Below are positions 30,892 to 41,193 of a DNA stretch of 64,000 nt, piece by piece. The notes beneath the pieces are model-generated. The model was not told the origin of the DNA, did no database searches, and saw nothing but the letters and a program-made list of their open reading frames with translations. The first letter of the stretch is position 1. Every line of letters starts with the position of its first letter. The position numbers and the translations under genes were made by a program. Source of the DNA: Pseudopyrenochaeta lycopersici (taxonomy: Eukaryota; Ascomycota; Dothideomycetes; Pleosporales; Pseudopyrenochaetaceae); NCBI GenBank assembly GCA_003313425.1, contig NHZP01000003.1, forward strand, positions 1,550,001 to 1,614,000. Direction: 5' to 3'.

Positions 30892-32487
30892 CTATCGAAT
30901 ACAATGCCAACTATCCTCGTTCTTCGCATCGCCAAACCCCTTGTATTGGTTCCTATACGGCCACCGACAATGCCTCCTCTTATAGTCCACACCATTAGCC
31001 AGACTGCCGCCACGGACTGCAATTCCCGTGATTGTATCTGGAGCAATACCTCGCTCGACCCACTGGACAGTTGCCATTAACACATTTTCATCCGGCCTCA
31101 GACTCGCGGTGTTGACCTTGCGGTTTCCGATGAAACCAGCCCCGTTTCCACGACCGCAGTGCTGCAAGCCTGAGATGCGGAAAAAGCGATAGAACTCATC
31201 TAGGCGTGCTGGCGATTGACCCATCGTTTGAGATACATGTTCATAATATCGTGGCGAGATTTCACTGCTGATGATGCCGTCCTGGGAGCCATGATAGTGG
31301 AGAATCTTCCCACCTCGCTTCTTGTATGCGGACAGATCGCCGTGCCAGGTCTCGATGCCACCAAGGTTAAGCCGTGATGATAGATCATAGTCTGCAGGCT
31401 TGAGAGTTGCTGGATCCCAGTTAGGATCGCTGAGAACGGCATATTTGAACCAATCTGAAGATCCGAAAGGAATACCATTGAACATTGCAAAAGGGGCTTC
31501 AGCACCTTCAGCACCTGGTTGTAGGCGTGGGTAAACGAAGTTTCCGTCAGCTGACCGCAAAGGAGAGTAAATTTTGCGAACTGTTTCTGCTTGGGTAGGT
31601 GTGAGACAACTGGAATTTTGTCCCTGCGCGCAGACGAGATCTTTAGGATCATATTGACAGCGATCTGGTGCCTCGAGAATTCCGTCTGCTACGCCATCAA
31701 GAGCGTCACACTTTGCGAGCACGTCTTGATGGATGACTGGCCATAGTGCAAGGGGAGGAAACGTTGCAGCCCCTGGGGGTCCAGTGAGGGGGTAAAAGCC
31801 GGCGCTCCAGGACGTTAAGTTATTGAAAGAGATTGCAGGTGCACCAGCAACTATCCCATCGAAATCCTCAGGATACGCAAAGGCCGACTTGAATCCCTGC
31901 CTCCCACCTGTTGAACAGCCCAGATAATAGCTTTTTGTGTGTCGCCTTTTGTAGAACGTCTGACTGATCTGTTTCCCTGCGACGACACCAACGTGAACCG
32001 CGCGATACGCAAAATCATTTATGACTTCGATGTTGTTGAAAAACGGTAGTCCAGACTGACCATCGTGTCCGTTGTTGGTACCAACTGTCGCGAAACCCAG
32101 AGATGCCGCGTACTCAAGGTCTTCGTATGTGATACACCCACCCAGTCCTCCGTTGCCAGTACTCAGAAAGCGACCAGTCCAATTCAACGGAAGCCATGCC
32201 TCCATGCGAAGACTAGAGCGGATTGAAGTTGTGATGTTCAGCCCTACACGGCACAAATCGACGGAGACAAGCTGAGCGGCTGGCTGGTTACATGAAGGAG
32301 CGGTAGGAGGTAGTGCTAAGCTTGTATTGGCAGGGACAAATTGAGTGAAAGAGATAGTCCCATCTTGAATTTTCAGTGAACCAGCAAGGTCGGCGCATTG
32401 CTTTGGGAAATCCTTTGGTGCAGCCTGCCCGCCAACGACTTGAGCTAGGAACACGAGAGCCACATTGAGAAGGTTGAAGGTAATCAT
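30892..32487 (-). CDS. secreted tannase/feruloyl esterase family protein
   Basis: Intron-free, 531 residues from the ATG at 32487. I prefer this start because it begins a classic signal peptide (NLLNVALVFLAQVVGGQAA); an upstream in-frame ATG at 32574 would add 29 residues. Family landmarks: LPLNWTGRFLSTGNGGLGG, GFATVGTNNGHDG, nucleophile motif YLGCSTGGRQG (Ser within C-S-T-G-G), YPEDFDGIVAGAPA, the acid region LHYHGSQDGI, and SGLQHCGRG, where the catalytic His sits beside a Cys that pairs with the Cys before the nucleophile (CS-D-HC motif). It ends RRHCRWPYRN...WHC. Members cleave gallate or ferulate esters from plant material outside the cell. The exact substrate is not decidable here. Confidence 0.93.
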   Translation of the reverse strand: MITFNLLNVALVFLAQVVGGQAAPKDFPKQCADLAGSLKIQDGTISFTQFVPANTSLALPPTAPSCNQPAAQLVSVDLCRVGLNITTSIRSSLRMEAWLPLNWTGRFLSTGNGGLGGCITYEDLEYAASLGFATVGTNNGHDGQSGLPFFNNIEVINDFAYRAVHVGVVAGKQISQTFYKRRHTKSYYLGCSTGGRQGFKSAFAYPEDFDGIVAGAPAISFNNLTSWSAGFYPLTGPPGAATFPPLALWPVIHQDVLAKCDALDGVADGILEAPDRCQYDPKDLVCAQGQNSSCLTPTQAETVRKIYSPLRSADGNFVYPRLQPGAEGAEAPFAMFNGIPFGSSDWFKYAVLSDPNWDPATLKPADYDLSSRLNLGGIETWHGDLSAYKKRGGKILHYHGSQDGIISSEISPRYYEHVSQTMGQSPARLDEFYRFFRISGLQHCGRGNGAGFIGNRKVNTASLRPDENVLMATVQWVERGIAPDTITGIAVRGGSLANGVDYKRRHCRWPYRNQYKGFGDAKNEDSWHCIR

Positions 32488-33639
32488 GGCGCCGTTTTTG
32501 TTGTTGCTCTCGCAAGCACAGTAAGAAGTAGATAATGTGAGCCAATGCAATGACCTGAACAGCAAGTCAAGCATTGTCCTTCCTATTTGTACTGCATACT
32601 TGCATCGAACATCTGGTTCAAGTGCAGCCCTCTGCCAAGACGTGATATTCTGTCAAGATTTGTGGCGTCCTACGCTAAGCGTTCGACGTCTAAGTCTCTG
32701 AGCCAATCCGAGGCAATCTGTTTGGCTCGGCAGTTAGTATTCTAATACCTATTCGCCCTAAGGGCCGAGATATTCGGGCCGAGTATACGTACACATTGTT
32801 TATTGTGTCCATGTTCGTCGAGGGGCTGTTCAATCTCGGAGCACGACAATTGTATCCTCAAGCGAAGATCCGTGATTGGAAGTCACCAGCAATCGAGCGG
32901 GGTTTGCCAATACGGACCATACGGCAGACTGGTATACAAGAAACTCCTGTACGACGGATTGTTGCTGCCTACTACAAAGTAAGCTTTTGAGGAGTGCTTA
33001 GACGCAGCATAGCACAGCACGGCAAATTGTTGCATACGCGTTTGGCCGGGCTGAGGTTGCCAATACTCTTAACCTGCAGAAGACGAACCCTTGGAGAAAT
33101 GCGAGCAGCGTATCAGAACGATAGCTGAAGTATGGAAACTCGCGTTCGCATTCGGGGTAGAGAATGCGTGAGAAAGAGGGCAAGCTTCCTCAACGGCTGT
33201 ACAATCTACAAAGACTCGCATGCAGGGCCAGTAGGGGCTTGGGAAAGAGAGCTCTATGATTGACCAAGTTGCGCTTGAGTTTTGATATTAAGCCCCTGAT
33301 GTGCACGCAATGGTCAGTTTTCTGCAAAATCTCCACCTAACACATACATGTGGACTATCCCTTTCCCATCACCTTGGCAAACACGTGCAAAATGTTACCT
33401 GGGAGAATTGTCATGATGTTGAACAGGTATTCCAACTGTGTCTAAAGCTGTGTGTGGTCGCTTTTCATTTTCGTCTACTTTTGTAATGGTGTCATACTTT
33501 TACGTCCCGTTCTCTGCCCTTGTTGGACTTTTTCTTGAGTATCAAAATACTCAAAAAGCTTCGTTCCCGATCCAACGATTGATTGTCTGCACCTGTACGC
33601 TTTCAAGCTTCTGTGTAGCTCTGTTTCTTGTCGTCTCGA
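32488..33639. other. intergenic
   Basis: Promoter side of the esterase gene and 3' side of the Dap1-like gene. Open frames (32796-32990, 33301-33650 region) show no motifs. Confidence 0.45.
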
Positions 33640-34258
33640 CTATGCCTTAGCTTCCTCGGCCTCTGGGCTTCCTACAGCCACCAGCTTGCCTACAACAAGA
33701 TACTTCTCCTCGAACCTCTCCTCCCACCCCCTCATCGCCTCCAGCTGCTCGCCCTCCAGGTCCTCAAGCGTGTCCAGCGGACCATCCAGATCCTTGGTCA
33801 GCATTTCCTCATCAAAGCTGCCACACGCCAGACCCCTACTCGCATCTCGTCCTGCAAAGTTTGCATACGGACCGCCCGGACCGTAGAAATTGCGGCCGGA
33901 GGTTACGTCGAATACGCGGCCACGCACAGCAAGGTAGACGGGCATGCCGTTGAGGCCATTGTAGGGGAAGAGCGAGGGCGGCGTAAAGGTGCGGAAGACA
34001 GTGGGAGGTGGGGCTCGGGGAAGTGTTTGTGGTGTTGACGGCTTGAGGCGGAGATAGACGAGGACAGCGAAAAGGGAGAAGAGAACAAGGTTAATGGGTG
34101 TTACTGGCGAGGCACTGAAGGTTTTGTTAGTCCGGAGGGTGTAGAAGCGAAAAGCCAAAGGTGTTGCTTACGCATATGCTGCCGGCGGGGGGCTTGATGC
34201 TGTTACATACGATTAGCGTGAGTCGACAGTGGAGATTGAAGTCCCTACCATCTGCCAT
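33640..34258 (-). CDS. Dap1/PGRMC-like cytochrome b5-type haem-binding protein
   Basis: Model: complement(join(33640..34114,34172..34199,34249..34258)), 170 residues. Exons 1 and 2 are only 10 and 28 nt. A single N-terminal transmembrane segment (INLVLFSLFAVLVYLRL) is followed by a proline-rich linker and the membrane-associated progesterone-receptor type of cytochrome b5 domain: FTPPSLFPYNGLNGMPVYLA, GRVFDVTSGRNFYGPGGPY, FAGRDASRGLACGSFD, and ending EEKYLVVGKL. The Tyr in NFYGPGGPY corresponds to the haem-ligand region of this family. Yeast Dap1 supports the P450 Erg11 in sterol synthesis; a similar endoplasmic reticulum role is inferred. The longest single frame runs through the second intron and mis-states the N-terminus. 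Confidence 0.92.
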
Positions 34259-35663
34259 GTTAGACTAAAGAGCTCAATCGTAGTTTGATCAGACGAGTGA
34301 TGGCGCAAGTGGTGTCGTAGTCGCTGGTTTCATAGCGGCGCCCGTCACCTCTGGCATCCGGGTATGATGCAACACCGAAGCTGACAGCCCACTAACCGTA
34401 AGTCCCCGAACGCGCCCGAGTGGCCGACCTCGTGCCTCCAGCGAGAGCAGACAAATATAGACCTCATCTCAAACGTCATTTACCATTCGCATGTGCATCC
34501 CTGGCACATCTGAAAGCGAATTGCTAGATTGCCAGCCGAGGAAGGGGTGCGGCTTGCCTCATTACCGCTGTTACAGCTGGCCGAGACCACGCGCACACTG
34601 CCACCCAAACGCGACTTGATATGAACTTCACCTCATTCTTTTTGCTTTCGCATAATCTCCAGGCTAACCCACAGCACTCAACTTACGTCTATCAGCACGC
34701 GCCCAACCTGCGCCGCACAAACAAAGCCTCTCCATACGGCGCTCCACACGCCGTTGCGCGGCTTACTCTGAAACACCGACATCTGCCTGAAACACAACAC
34801 AGCGATTCATTTCCCTCGTTGCGGGAAGCCCTCATTCGTCGACAGTGCTTTGGCCCTCACCACCCTCGAAACCAAAGCTGTAGGCTGCTGTAAACCCGTC
34901 GAGCGCAACAAAAAGAAGCAACAGCTGCGGCCTTGGTGTGCGACGTGCGTTGTGTTGTGAGGCGCAGCAGAGTTACTATCACCTCGTGCTGTCTTGGACT
35001 CTTGAGCCGACTTAGTCCTGGATTCGATCACCCTCCTTCATCTCCGGTTATTTTCCTTCCGCTGATCGTACTCTGGAGCCTCTCAGGGTACTGTCTTTGT
35101 ACACAGACGCAACGTTTCCTTCAACAACAGCCCTTGCTCTTTCTCTACTTCTCCCAATATTGTCTCGTAGGTACGTATTCGGTTTCCTTTGCTATTTGTC
35201 TTTTCAATCATTTCTACCACTCTGCCACACCCGGGATTGTCCACAAAGTTATTCCTCTCATCGACCGACGGTTCAAAGAGCAATGAGCAAGCAGCCCCCG
35301 GAATCTATGCTGCCCAGTGATTACAATGCCCTACACCATATCGAGTTGGCAAACAAGAGACCCTTTAGACACTCAGTCTACGCAATGCTGAGACATACTC
35401 TCGAACTCTGGATCGCCTTTCACGTGTTACTATCGCCCTCACCTATCTGTGATCGACTGCGCACAGGACCATCAATTTCCTTGGAGTTTAAAGAAAGAGA
35501 AACAAATTGGCTCAAATCTTAAGCACACAGGAAGAACAATGCATTTTATTCTGGAACAGCCCTAACAGTTTTCCGAATCAGCGTGTTGTGTAACTAGTAC
35601 TTTTGGCTTGCTTGTCCCATTGTTGGGTGGTACTAACCGTTGTTTCATGCAGACGGCCCCAAA
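34259..35663. other. divergent promoter and probable 5' leader with introns
   Basis: Spacer between the divergent Dap1-like gene and the plus-strand gene at 35664. A good branch site (TACTAAC, 35632-35638) and acceptor (TGCAG ending at 35652) just before the ATG at 35664 show that the next gene has a 5' intron. A frame with ATG at 35283 (MSKQPPESMLPSDYN) could be an upstream coding exon, with a possible phase-matching donor at 35449, but this is unproven. Confidence 0.5.
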
Positions 35664-37659
35664 ATGTGGAAACGATTTCAGGGTCATGGGCGAGAAAAGG
35701 AGAGGCCTGCACAAATAGGCAATCCTGTACTTCTTGAAACAACCTACGACGAGGGCCAACTCAGGCGAAATCCAAATGTAGCCGAACTTCAAAATGCATA
35801 CGGCCAATACAACCCACCCGCGCGGCCGCAGCCCCAGGGGTAAGTGTGCCAGCTTCTCTCCCCTCCCAGCTTCGTTGACGCTGTTCAGCGCACTCTCTAC
35901 ATTGCCACCTCCGGACCATCCAGACTACAGGATATCAGAAGTTCCCTCCGCCACTTCGGTGTATTCGCGACCTTCACATGATCTGACATATTACTACGAC
36001 AATCCCACAGCTGACGCACCTGCTGAGTACGAGGACATATCACCACCCAGCTCTCCGGAATTTGAACAGCATCTTTCTTCCTCTTCTGGCCAACCTCGGA
36101 GATTTCGCTCGATGCGCGACGTGTCGCCAATGGACGAAAACCGCAAAAAGTTCGAAGAGCCACCGCGCGGTAGCAGCAGCATCCCCGTCTTACGTAGAGC
36201 ACCACCTGGTCTCCAGAATGGCGACCCGCAATCGGCACCAAAGCAAAAGTTCTGGGGAGGCAAAGTTGCGCCTAACAGTAAAGTGAAATGGGACGACTAC
36301 TCGGGCGAGCCAACTTCGAGCCAGGCAGGAAAAGCAGCCTCAGTCAGCCCAGGCTCGTACGCCAAAGGCGTTGAACCCTCAGACCAACGACCGATGGGCT
36401 ACCAAGTCTCAGTCCGAGGACCCGACAAGAAGAATGTAAGCTTCTCAGAGCGCATGACTCGAATAGGGACGAGACCGCCTCCTGCACCTGTCGAAACTGC
36501 CAAACCCCGTGAGCCTTGGAGTCGCGCAACAGGCCGGTCTGAAATTGCACAACCTCTGAAAGATGAGCGTACAAATAAGCCACTGCCAGTTCCACGAAAG
36601 CCAATGTCGCCAGCAATGGCGAGGAAAGACCGGGGTGCGTCGAATGCCCTTACGGCTGACACCGCACCTGTCGCGGACGAGACGCGCAACATTGACATGC
36701 ATAACGACAACCTCAAACCAACTGTTCCGCTTAAGGCGGGAAGGAATTCACCTCCTCGCAGCGGATTTACTTCTCCTACTTCGCCCACGAACCCGGGTCT
36801 TGGAATAAACACAGTGTCATATCCTAGCCCCATCACACCTACACAGCATTCGCAGTTTCCCATTGCGGCAAGGCACGAGCCGGCAGAAGCAAGCAGACAA
36901 GTCGCTCAACGTAGTGCAACACCGCCTTACAACGCAGCCGAGAGCAAATCAACAGAACAGACGCCGGAGAAGGATAGGCAGGCACCGGACAGTCGCTTTT
37001 CGTGGACAACCTACAACAGCACTACGACCTATCAGCATTCACCACCTCCCTCACCACCACCGCCAGTACCCTCCACGATAATTGCAGTACCAAAACAGCG
37101 GGTCGTAGCAGAGCCCGCATCAGCCGCCTCCTCGATTCTCAGCCGACGACGTCCGGTTCCGCAATCAGATCGCTTTCCCGAGCCAGCTCCTAGCCGCAAA
37201 CCCGTGCAAGGCGAAACGCAATCACCCGGGACAGCCAAAATCACCACCATGGACTCAACTTTCAGCTCGCGAGGCCCGCCCTCGCCCAGCGCCGCATCTA
37301 CCTTTTCCACCGCCACCACGGGGACCCTGAAAGCGCTGCCCCAACCGCCAAGCGCCCTCTCAGCCAACGACCACATCTCGGTCCTCGAATCGCAAATGGA
37401 CGACCTGCGCATCCGCTCCGCAAACGTCTACCGACTACTCAGCGACCTGAACAAGGCCGCGCCACCGAACCCCCTGCTTACGGATTTCAAGCGCGCGAGA
37501 CTGGCTGAGCAGCGGAAACGCGCGTTTGAAGACGAGCTCAGTGAGATCAAGAGGGAAGAGCATGATGTGGGGTTGAAGTTGCATCGCGCGTGGAAGAAGA
37601 GGGAGCGGGAGGATCCTAATACGGGGAGTGCGCTGTGGGTGAGGAGGGTCACCAGTTGA
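35664..37659 (+). CDS. large disordered protein with C-terminal coiled coil, function unknown
   Basis: Exons 35664..35839 and 35931..37659 (91-nt intron, GTAAGT...TACAG), 634 residues from the ATG at 35664. The start is the least certain part, because the ATG directly follows a splice acceptor and coding sequence may extend upstream. Most of the protein is Pro/Ser/Thr-rich and disordered, with many proline motifs (KPLPVPRKPMSP, PPPSPPPPVPS) that could bind SH3 or WW domains, and a short SFSERMTRIGTRPPP segment. The last 100 residues are helical: ISVLESQMDDLRIRSANVYRLLSDL, then RARLAEQRKRAFEDELSEIK, then a basic stretch. This looks like an uncharacterised, conserved filamentous-ascomycete scaffold protein; no domain family recognised. 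Confidence 0.82.
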
Positions 37660-38091
37660 GTAATTGCCAGGACAAAGTGGGGAGTGGTTGTATGCATGAT
37701 AGGTGTTACTTTGAGCGAGTGGTGTTCTAGGGCGTTGAAGATATTCAAGGTGCATGATCTGCGAGCGGTATCAGGCACATTTCTGGCGTCTTGTTGTGGA
37801 GGTCATCTTGACTCTGGAGTGAGATGCCTTGGGTTTCTACATTTGAGACCTACTATTCAATTCTATTCACATCCGGCAAACGATAATTGGTTCACAATGA
37901 AGTATCACATTTTACTCAAAGGTACGACCTGATTGTATACACGATGGTTTATGATATCCATATTTGTGCATCGGACACCATTTTTGGTTTGTCCAAACGT
38001 AATATTATACACGTAAATATACATCGCTCAAAGAAAGCCATGTACACTAACTCCTGTCCAGATGTAGTGTCGAGCCATGAGGCATCATCTC
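37660..38091. other. intergenic, 3' flanks of convergent genes
   Basis: Region between the convergent disordered-protein gene and the Prp4 kinase gene. No gene seen. Confidence 0.5.
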
Positions 38092-38480
38092 TCACAACAT
38101 CAAAATCCCACACGTCCGTTGAACGATCTTGTTGAAAGGCTGGCGTGGTCTTTTCGTAAATGCAGACAGAGTGTCTTTAGACTGGGGTGTCCCAGGTGTC
38201 CCAGGTGTCCAAAGTGGTGAAAGCTGTGTTGACAAGATCACATCCTCAACATCTTCGAAACGTTCACGAAAAGCAGGATCGTGTTGTTGTGCAATATGCC
38301 GAACTATAGAGGTCCTGTTCGTGAGTGACCGTAGGATCATGAGTGTGGCAGCAAACAAGCCCTACGGTCAAAAGCAATGCTCAATATACTCACTCTTCTA
38401 TATCCTTTTTGGAAATCTTGCTGCACGCCGTGTTTGCCAAGGTGGAGCCTCCAGACCAAGTCGGTAGCTTGGGTAGATTC
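38092..38480 (-). other. possible extra 3' exons of the Prp4 gene or a separate small gene
   Basis: Two frame-consistent exons, 38394..38480 and 38092..38314, separated by a 79-nt intron with a perfect GTGAGT donor and GAACAG acceptor. They read NLPKLPTWSGGSTLANT...KKDIEE and then TSIVRHIAQQHDPAFRERFE to a stop, with a short TPGTPGTP run. The kinase's last codons (CTC CGT CG|GTAAGC) form a good donor, and splicing from 38631 to 38480 keeps phase, giving a 924-residue kinase instead of 822. Whether this is a used alternative end, a separate gene or chance cannot be decided from sequence. Confidence 0.4.
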
Positions 38481-38626
38481 CTGTTGTCCCGAGTGTCAAT
38501 GGCCAATCCCAGGAACCCGGTATAGATACAGTGCAATGAAAATCCACGCAGCCTACACTGTCCCTTGCAGAAGCAAGCGGGGCAGAAATCGGCAAACTTG
38601 CAACGCAAAAATCCATTACACTGTGC

Positions 38627-41193
38627 TTACCGACGGAGACCGGGTGTACCACGCTTCATCATGGGCGGCTTGACTACAGCGGTGGTGGCGGGTTTCGAAG
38701 GAACGCTCTTATTGGCAAGAAATTTATGAGTGAGCGCCTCTTTGGGCGAGATGCGCTTCTCAACATTCATATGCAGACAGGCACTCAGCAAGTCAGCTAA
38801 GTCGTTCAACTCGCTAACACTTGGTCCCTTCGTCGTAATGCCCCGAGCGGCGTCGTGTACGCGAGTCTTCATATCGCGATTGATCTTCTTCTGCTGCTCA
38901 ATCTTGCGGACGGAAAGCTATTCAAAGTCAGCGGATCCTTCAAGAGGAAGCGGGTGTTATACCTTGTTGTATTGATCGACCTCACGGCTGATGAACTTGA
39001 GCGGTGGTCCGATTTCGAAATTCTCGAGGACATTATTTGCAAGTCCTTTCTTCAGTAGCTTCTCACTAGGCCATCCGAGACAGTCCATGAATGCTTTGAC
39101 CATCTGATTGTTTGAGCGGCCAGTGAAGAGAATCTTGCCCGTCCACAGCTCGTAAACAGTGCAACCAACGGCCCACATATCCACGGCGTAGCCAATCTCC
39201 ATTCCGAGAATGATTTCTGGTGCGCGGTAGAAGCGGCTTACAAGATATTCTGTGCGTTCCACTTGGTCCCGTTTGTCAACAGCAGTTCCGAAATCTGCGA
39301 GCTTGATTGTCTTCTTGTCTGGTGAAACCAGAACGTTGTCAGGCTTGAGATCCAAATGTACGACTTGACAGTTTTGCAAGTGCTGCAGGCCGAGGAACAT
39401 CTGTCGAGCGTATGTGCGGACGGCGGGGAGAGCTAATCCATGGCCATTGGTTTCTTCCTTGAGAAGGTCTCTCAGGTTCTTCGACATGTGCTCAAAAACG
39501 ATGCACAGATGGCCTTTGTGGTCAAAAGAACCCAGGAGGCGGATGATATGACGCTTGTCTTGTGGGTCGGCCTCGTTGACTTTCCGCAAGAAATCCATTT
39601 CCTTTTGGCTAGCCTTCCTCATCAGCTCGTTCCGGCGGATCATCTTGATGGCCACCAAATTATGGCTCTGGTCGTTGCTATCTGCACCGACTTCTTCTGC
39701 CTGCGCAACGTTGGCGAAAACACCGCGACCCAGTCCCTTGATGATCCGATAGCGTCCACCATTCACCAGCTCATTGCTGATAAGCTTGTAGTATCCCTCA
39801 GGATCGTCCCAGTTATCGAGTAACTTCTCATCCAGCACAGTCCCCTTCGCCGTAACGTTTACAGCAGGTTCGACATCACCGTCCCCATCTTCATCATCCG
39901 ATTCGGCAAACATGTCAAACTCCTTCTTCTGCTTCTTCACAGGAACTGCCTTCTCGGCCGGTAGAGTGGATAGGGCGTTCGGATCAGTCTCGTGGTATGC
40001 GTCAGACGGCAGATCAGAGTTCTGGGTCTTCTTGGCTGCTCGATCGCGGTCGTCCAACATGTCCTGCATGGGGTCGTAGTCTGCCGCGGACGGACTCGCC
40101 GCCGCAGGGCTGTTTCCTTCACTAACTCCCTGTTTGTCGATTATCATGACGTCCGGGGAGCCGGGCACAGAATCGAGGTCGCCATTGCGGGGAGACGCGA
40201 ACGAAGATAACGGGCTGTCAGCAAACGGTGCAGGGGACACGATGTTGGGTGTTGTAGCCTCTGACGCATTGGTGAGAACGGCTTGCTGAAGAAGACTCTC
40301 CTTTGACTTTTGTTGCTCAGCCGCGGCACGAATAGCCGCCCAGCGGCGACGCTTTTCTTCGCGCGACTGTTGTGTCGGGGCTTTCTCTTCCACAGGCACT
40401 GGAACATAGTCTGAGGTATCCTCTGCAGATTTCCTGTGACATTCCGTTAGTATACAATAGGGACGAGGCGCACAAGGAATACTCACATTTCAACATCCTC
40501 ACTCACGCTAGGCTGTGCCGCCTGTGCTGGGGAGCTATTATTGGGCGGTTGACGAGACCTGTCAAGCTGTTGGTCGTTGTCACTGGGCTTTGCAGATCCA
40601 TTGTTGGTGGGCAAGCCGGCTCGGAAGTCAGGCACCGCGTTAGGCTTCTCAAGTTCAGCGTACGAGATTGGCCTCGCAAGTGGCCGATCTGTTCCATTGT
40701 GCCGCTCCTTCACAAAGCCGTTTGGAGCTCGTGTGTCATCTGTGAAGGGCTTATGTCTGTGGTCGCTGTGTCTGTTACGATCAGTGTGGTGGCGCTTGTC
40801 GGGTCGCGTTCCCCGCGGAGGAGAAGCTTTGCGCTTGTGATAAGAACGCGAATCACTGCCGTCGTGACTGTGGTTCGCTCGACTGCGACGGTATGGTGAA
40901 GGTGAGCGGTCAGCAGTGCGGTTCTTTCGATATGGCGACGGGGAACGTGTGCGCTTGCGTCGGTATGGCGATGGTGAGCGACTCAGAGCGCGGCGGTTGT
41001 ATCCTGGGCGGGTCAGTTTGCGATTCGGCGACGCAATGGTGGCATAGGGAGCGCTACCATAGTTATCTGAAGCACCGTCCAGTCCAAAGACCCTGCTTGA
41101 GCCGTTAATCGCAGATTCGCTGTGCTGATTGACTGTGTTTGCCTTGTGATGGGGCGCGACTTCGCCTTCCGAGGCAGAGCTGGCGCGCGACAT
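38627..41193 (-). CDS. prp4: serine/threonine protein kinase PRP4 homolog (pre-mRNA splicing)
   Basis: Model: complement(join(38627..38917,38963..40433,40487..41193)), 822 residues. The N-terminal 235 residues are an RS-type region with SRSPSPYRRKR repeats. A linker with acidic runs follows (SDDEDGDGDVEP). The kinase domain (about 465-790) has the glycine loop GLGRGVFANV, catalytic Lys in VAIKMI, HLDLKPDN as the catalytic loop, DFGTA, and the CMGC-type segment EYLVSRFYRAPEIILG. The domain continues over the last intron to KRISPKEALTHKFLA. Prp4 kinases phosphorylate spliceosomal proteins (Prp1/Prp6, Prp31) before activation. I chose the ATG at 41193 because the upstream frame has no ATG. An alternative longer 3' end is listed separately. 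Confidence 0.95.

Noticed and set aside
24737..32487. A biosynthetic gene cluster around the dioxygenase and esterase
   Set aside because: No polyketide synthase, peptide synthetase, terpene enzyme, P450 or transporter was found in this stretch.
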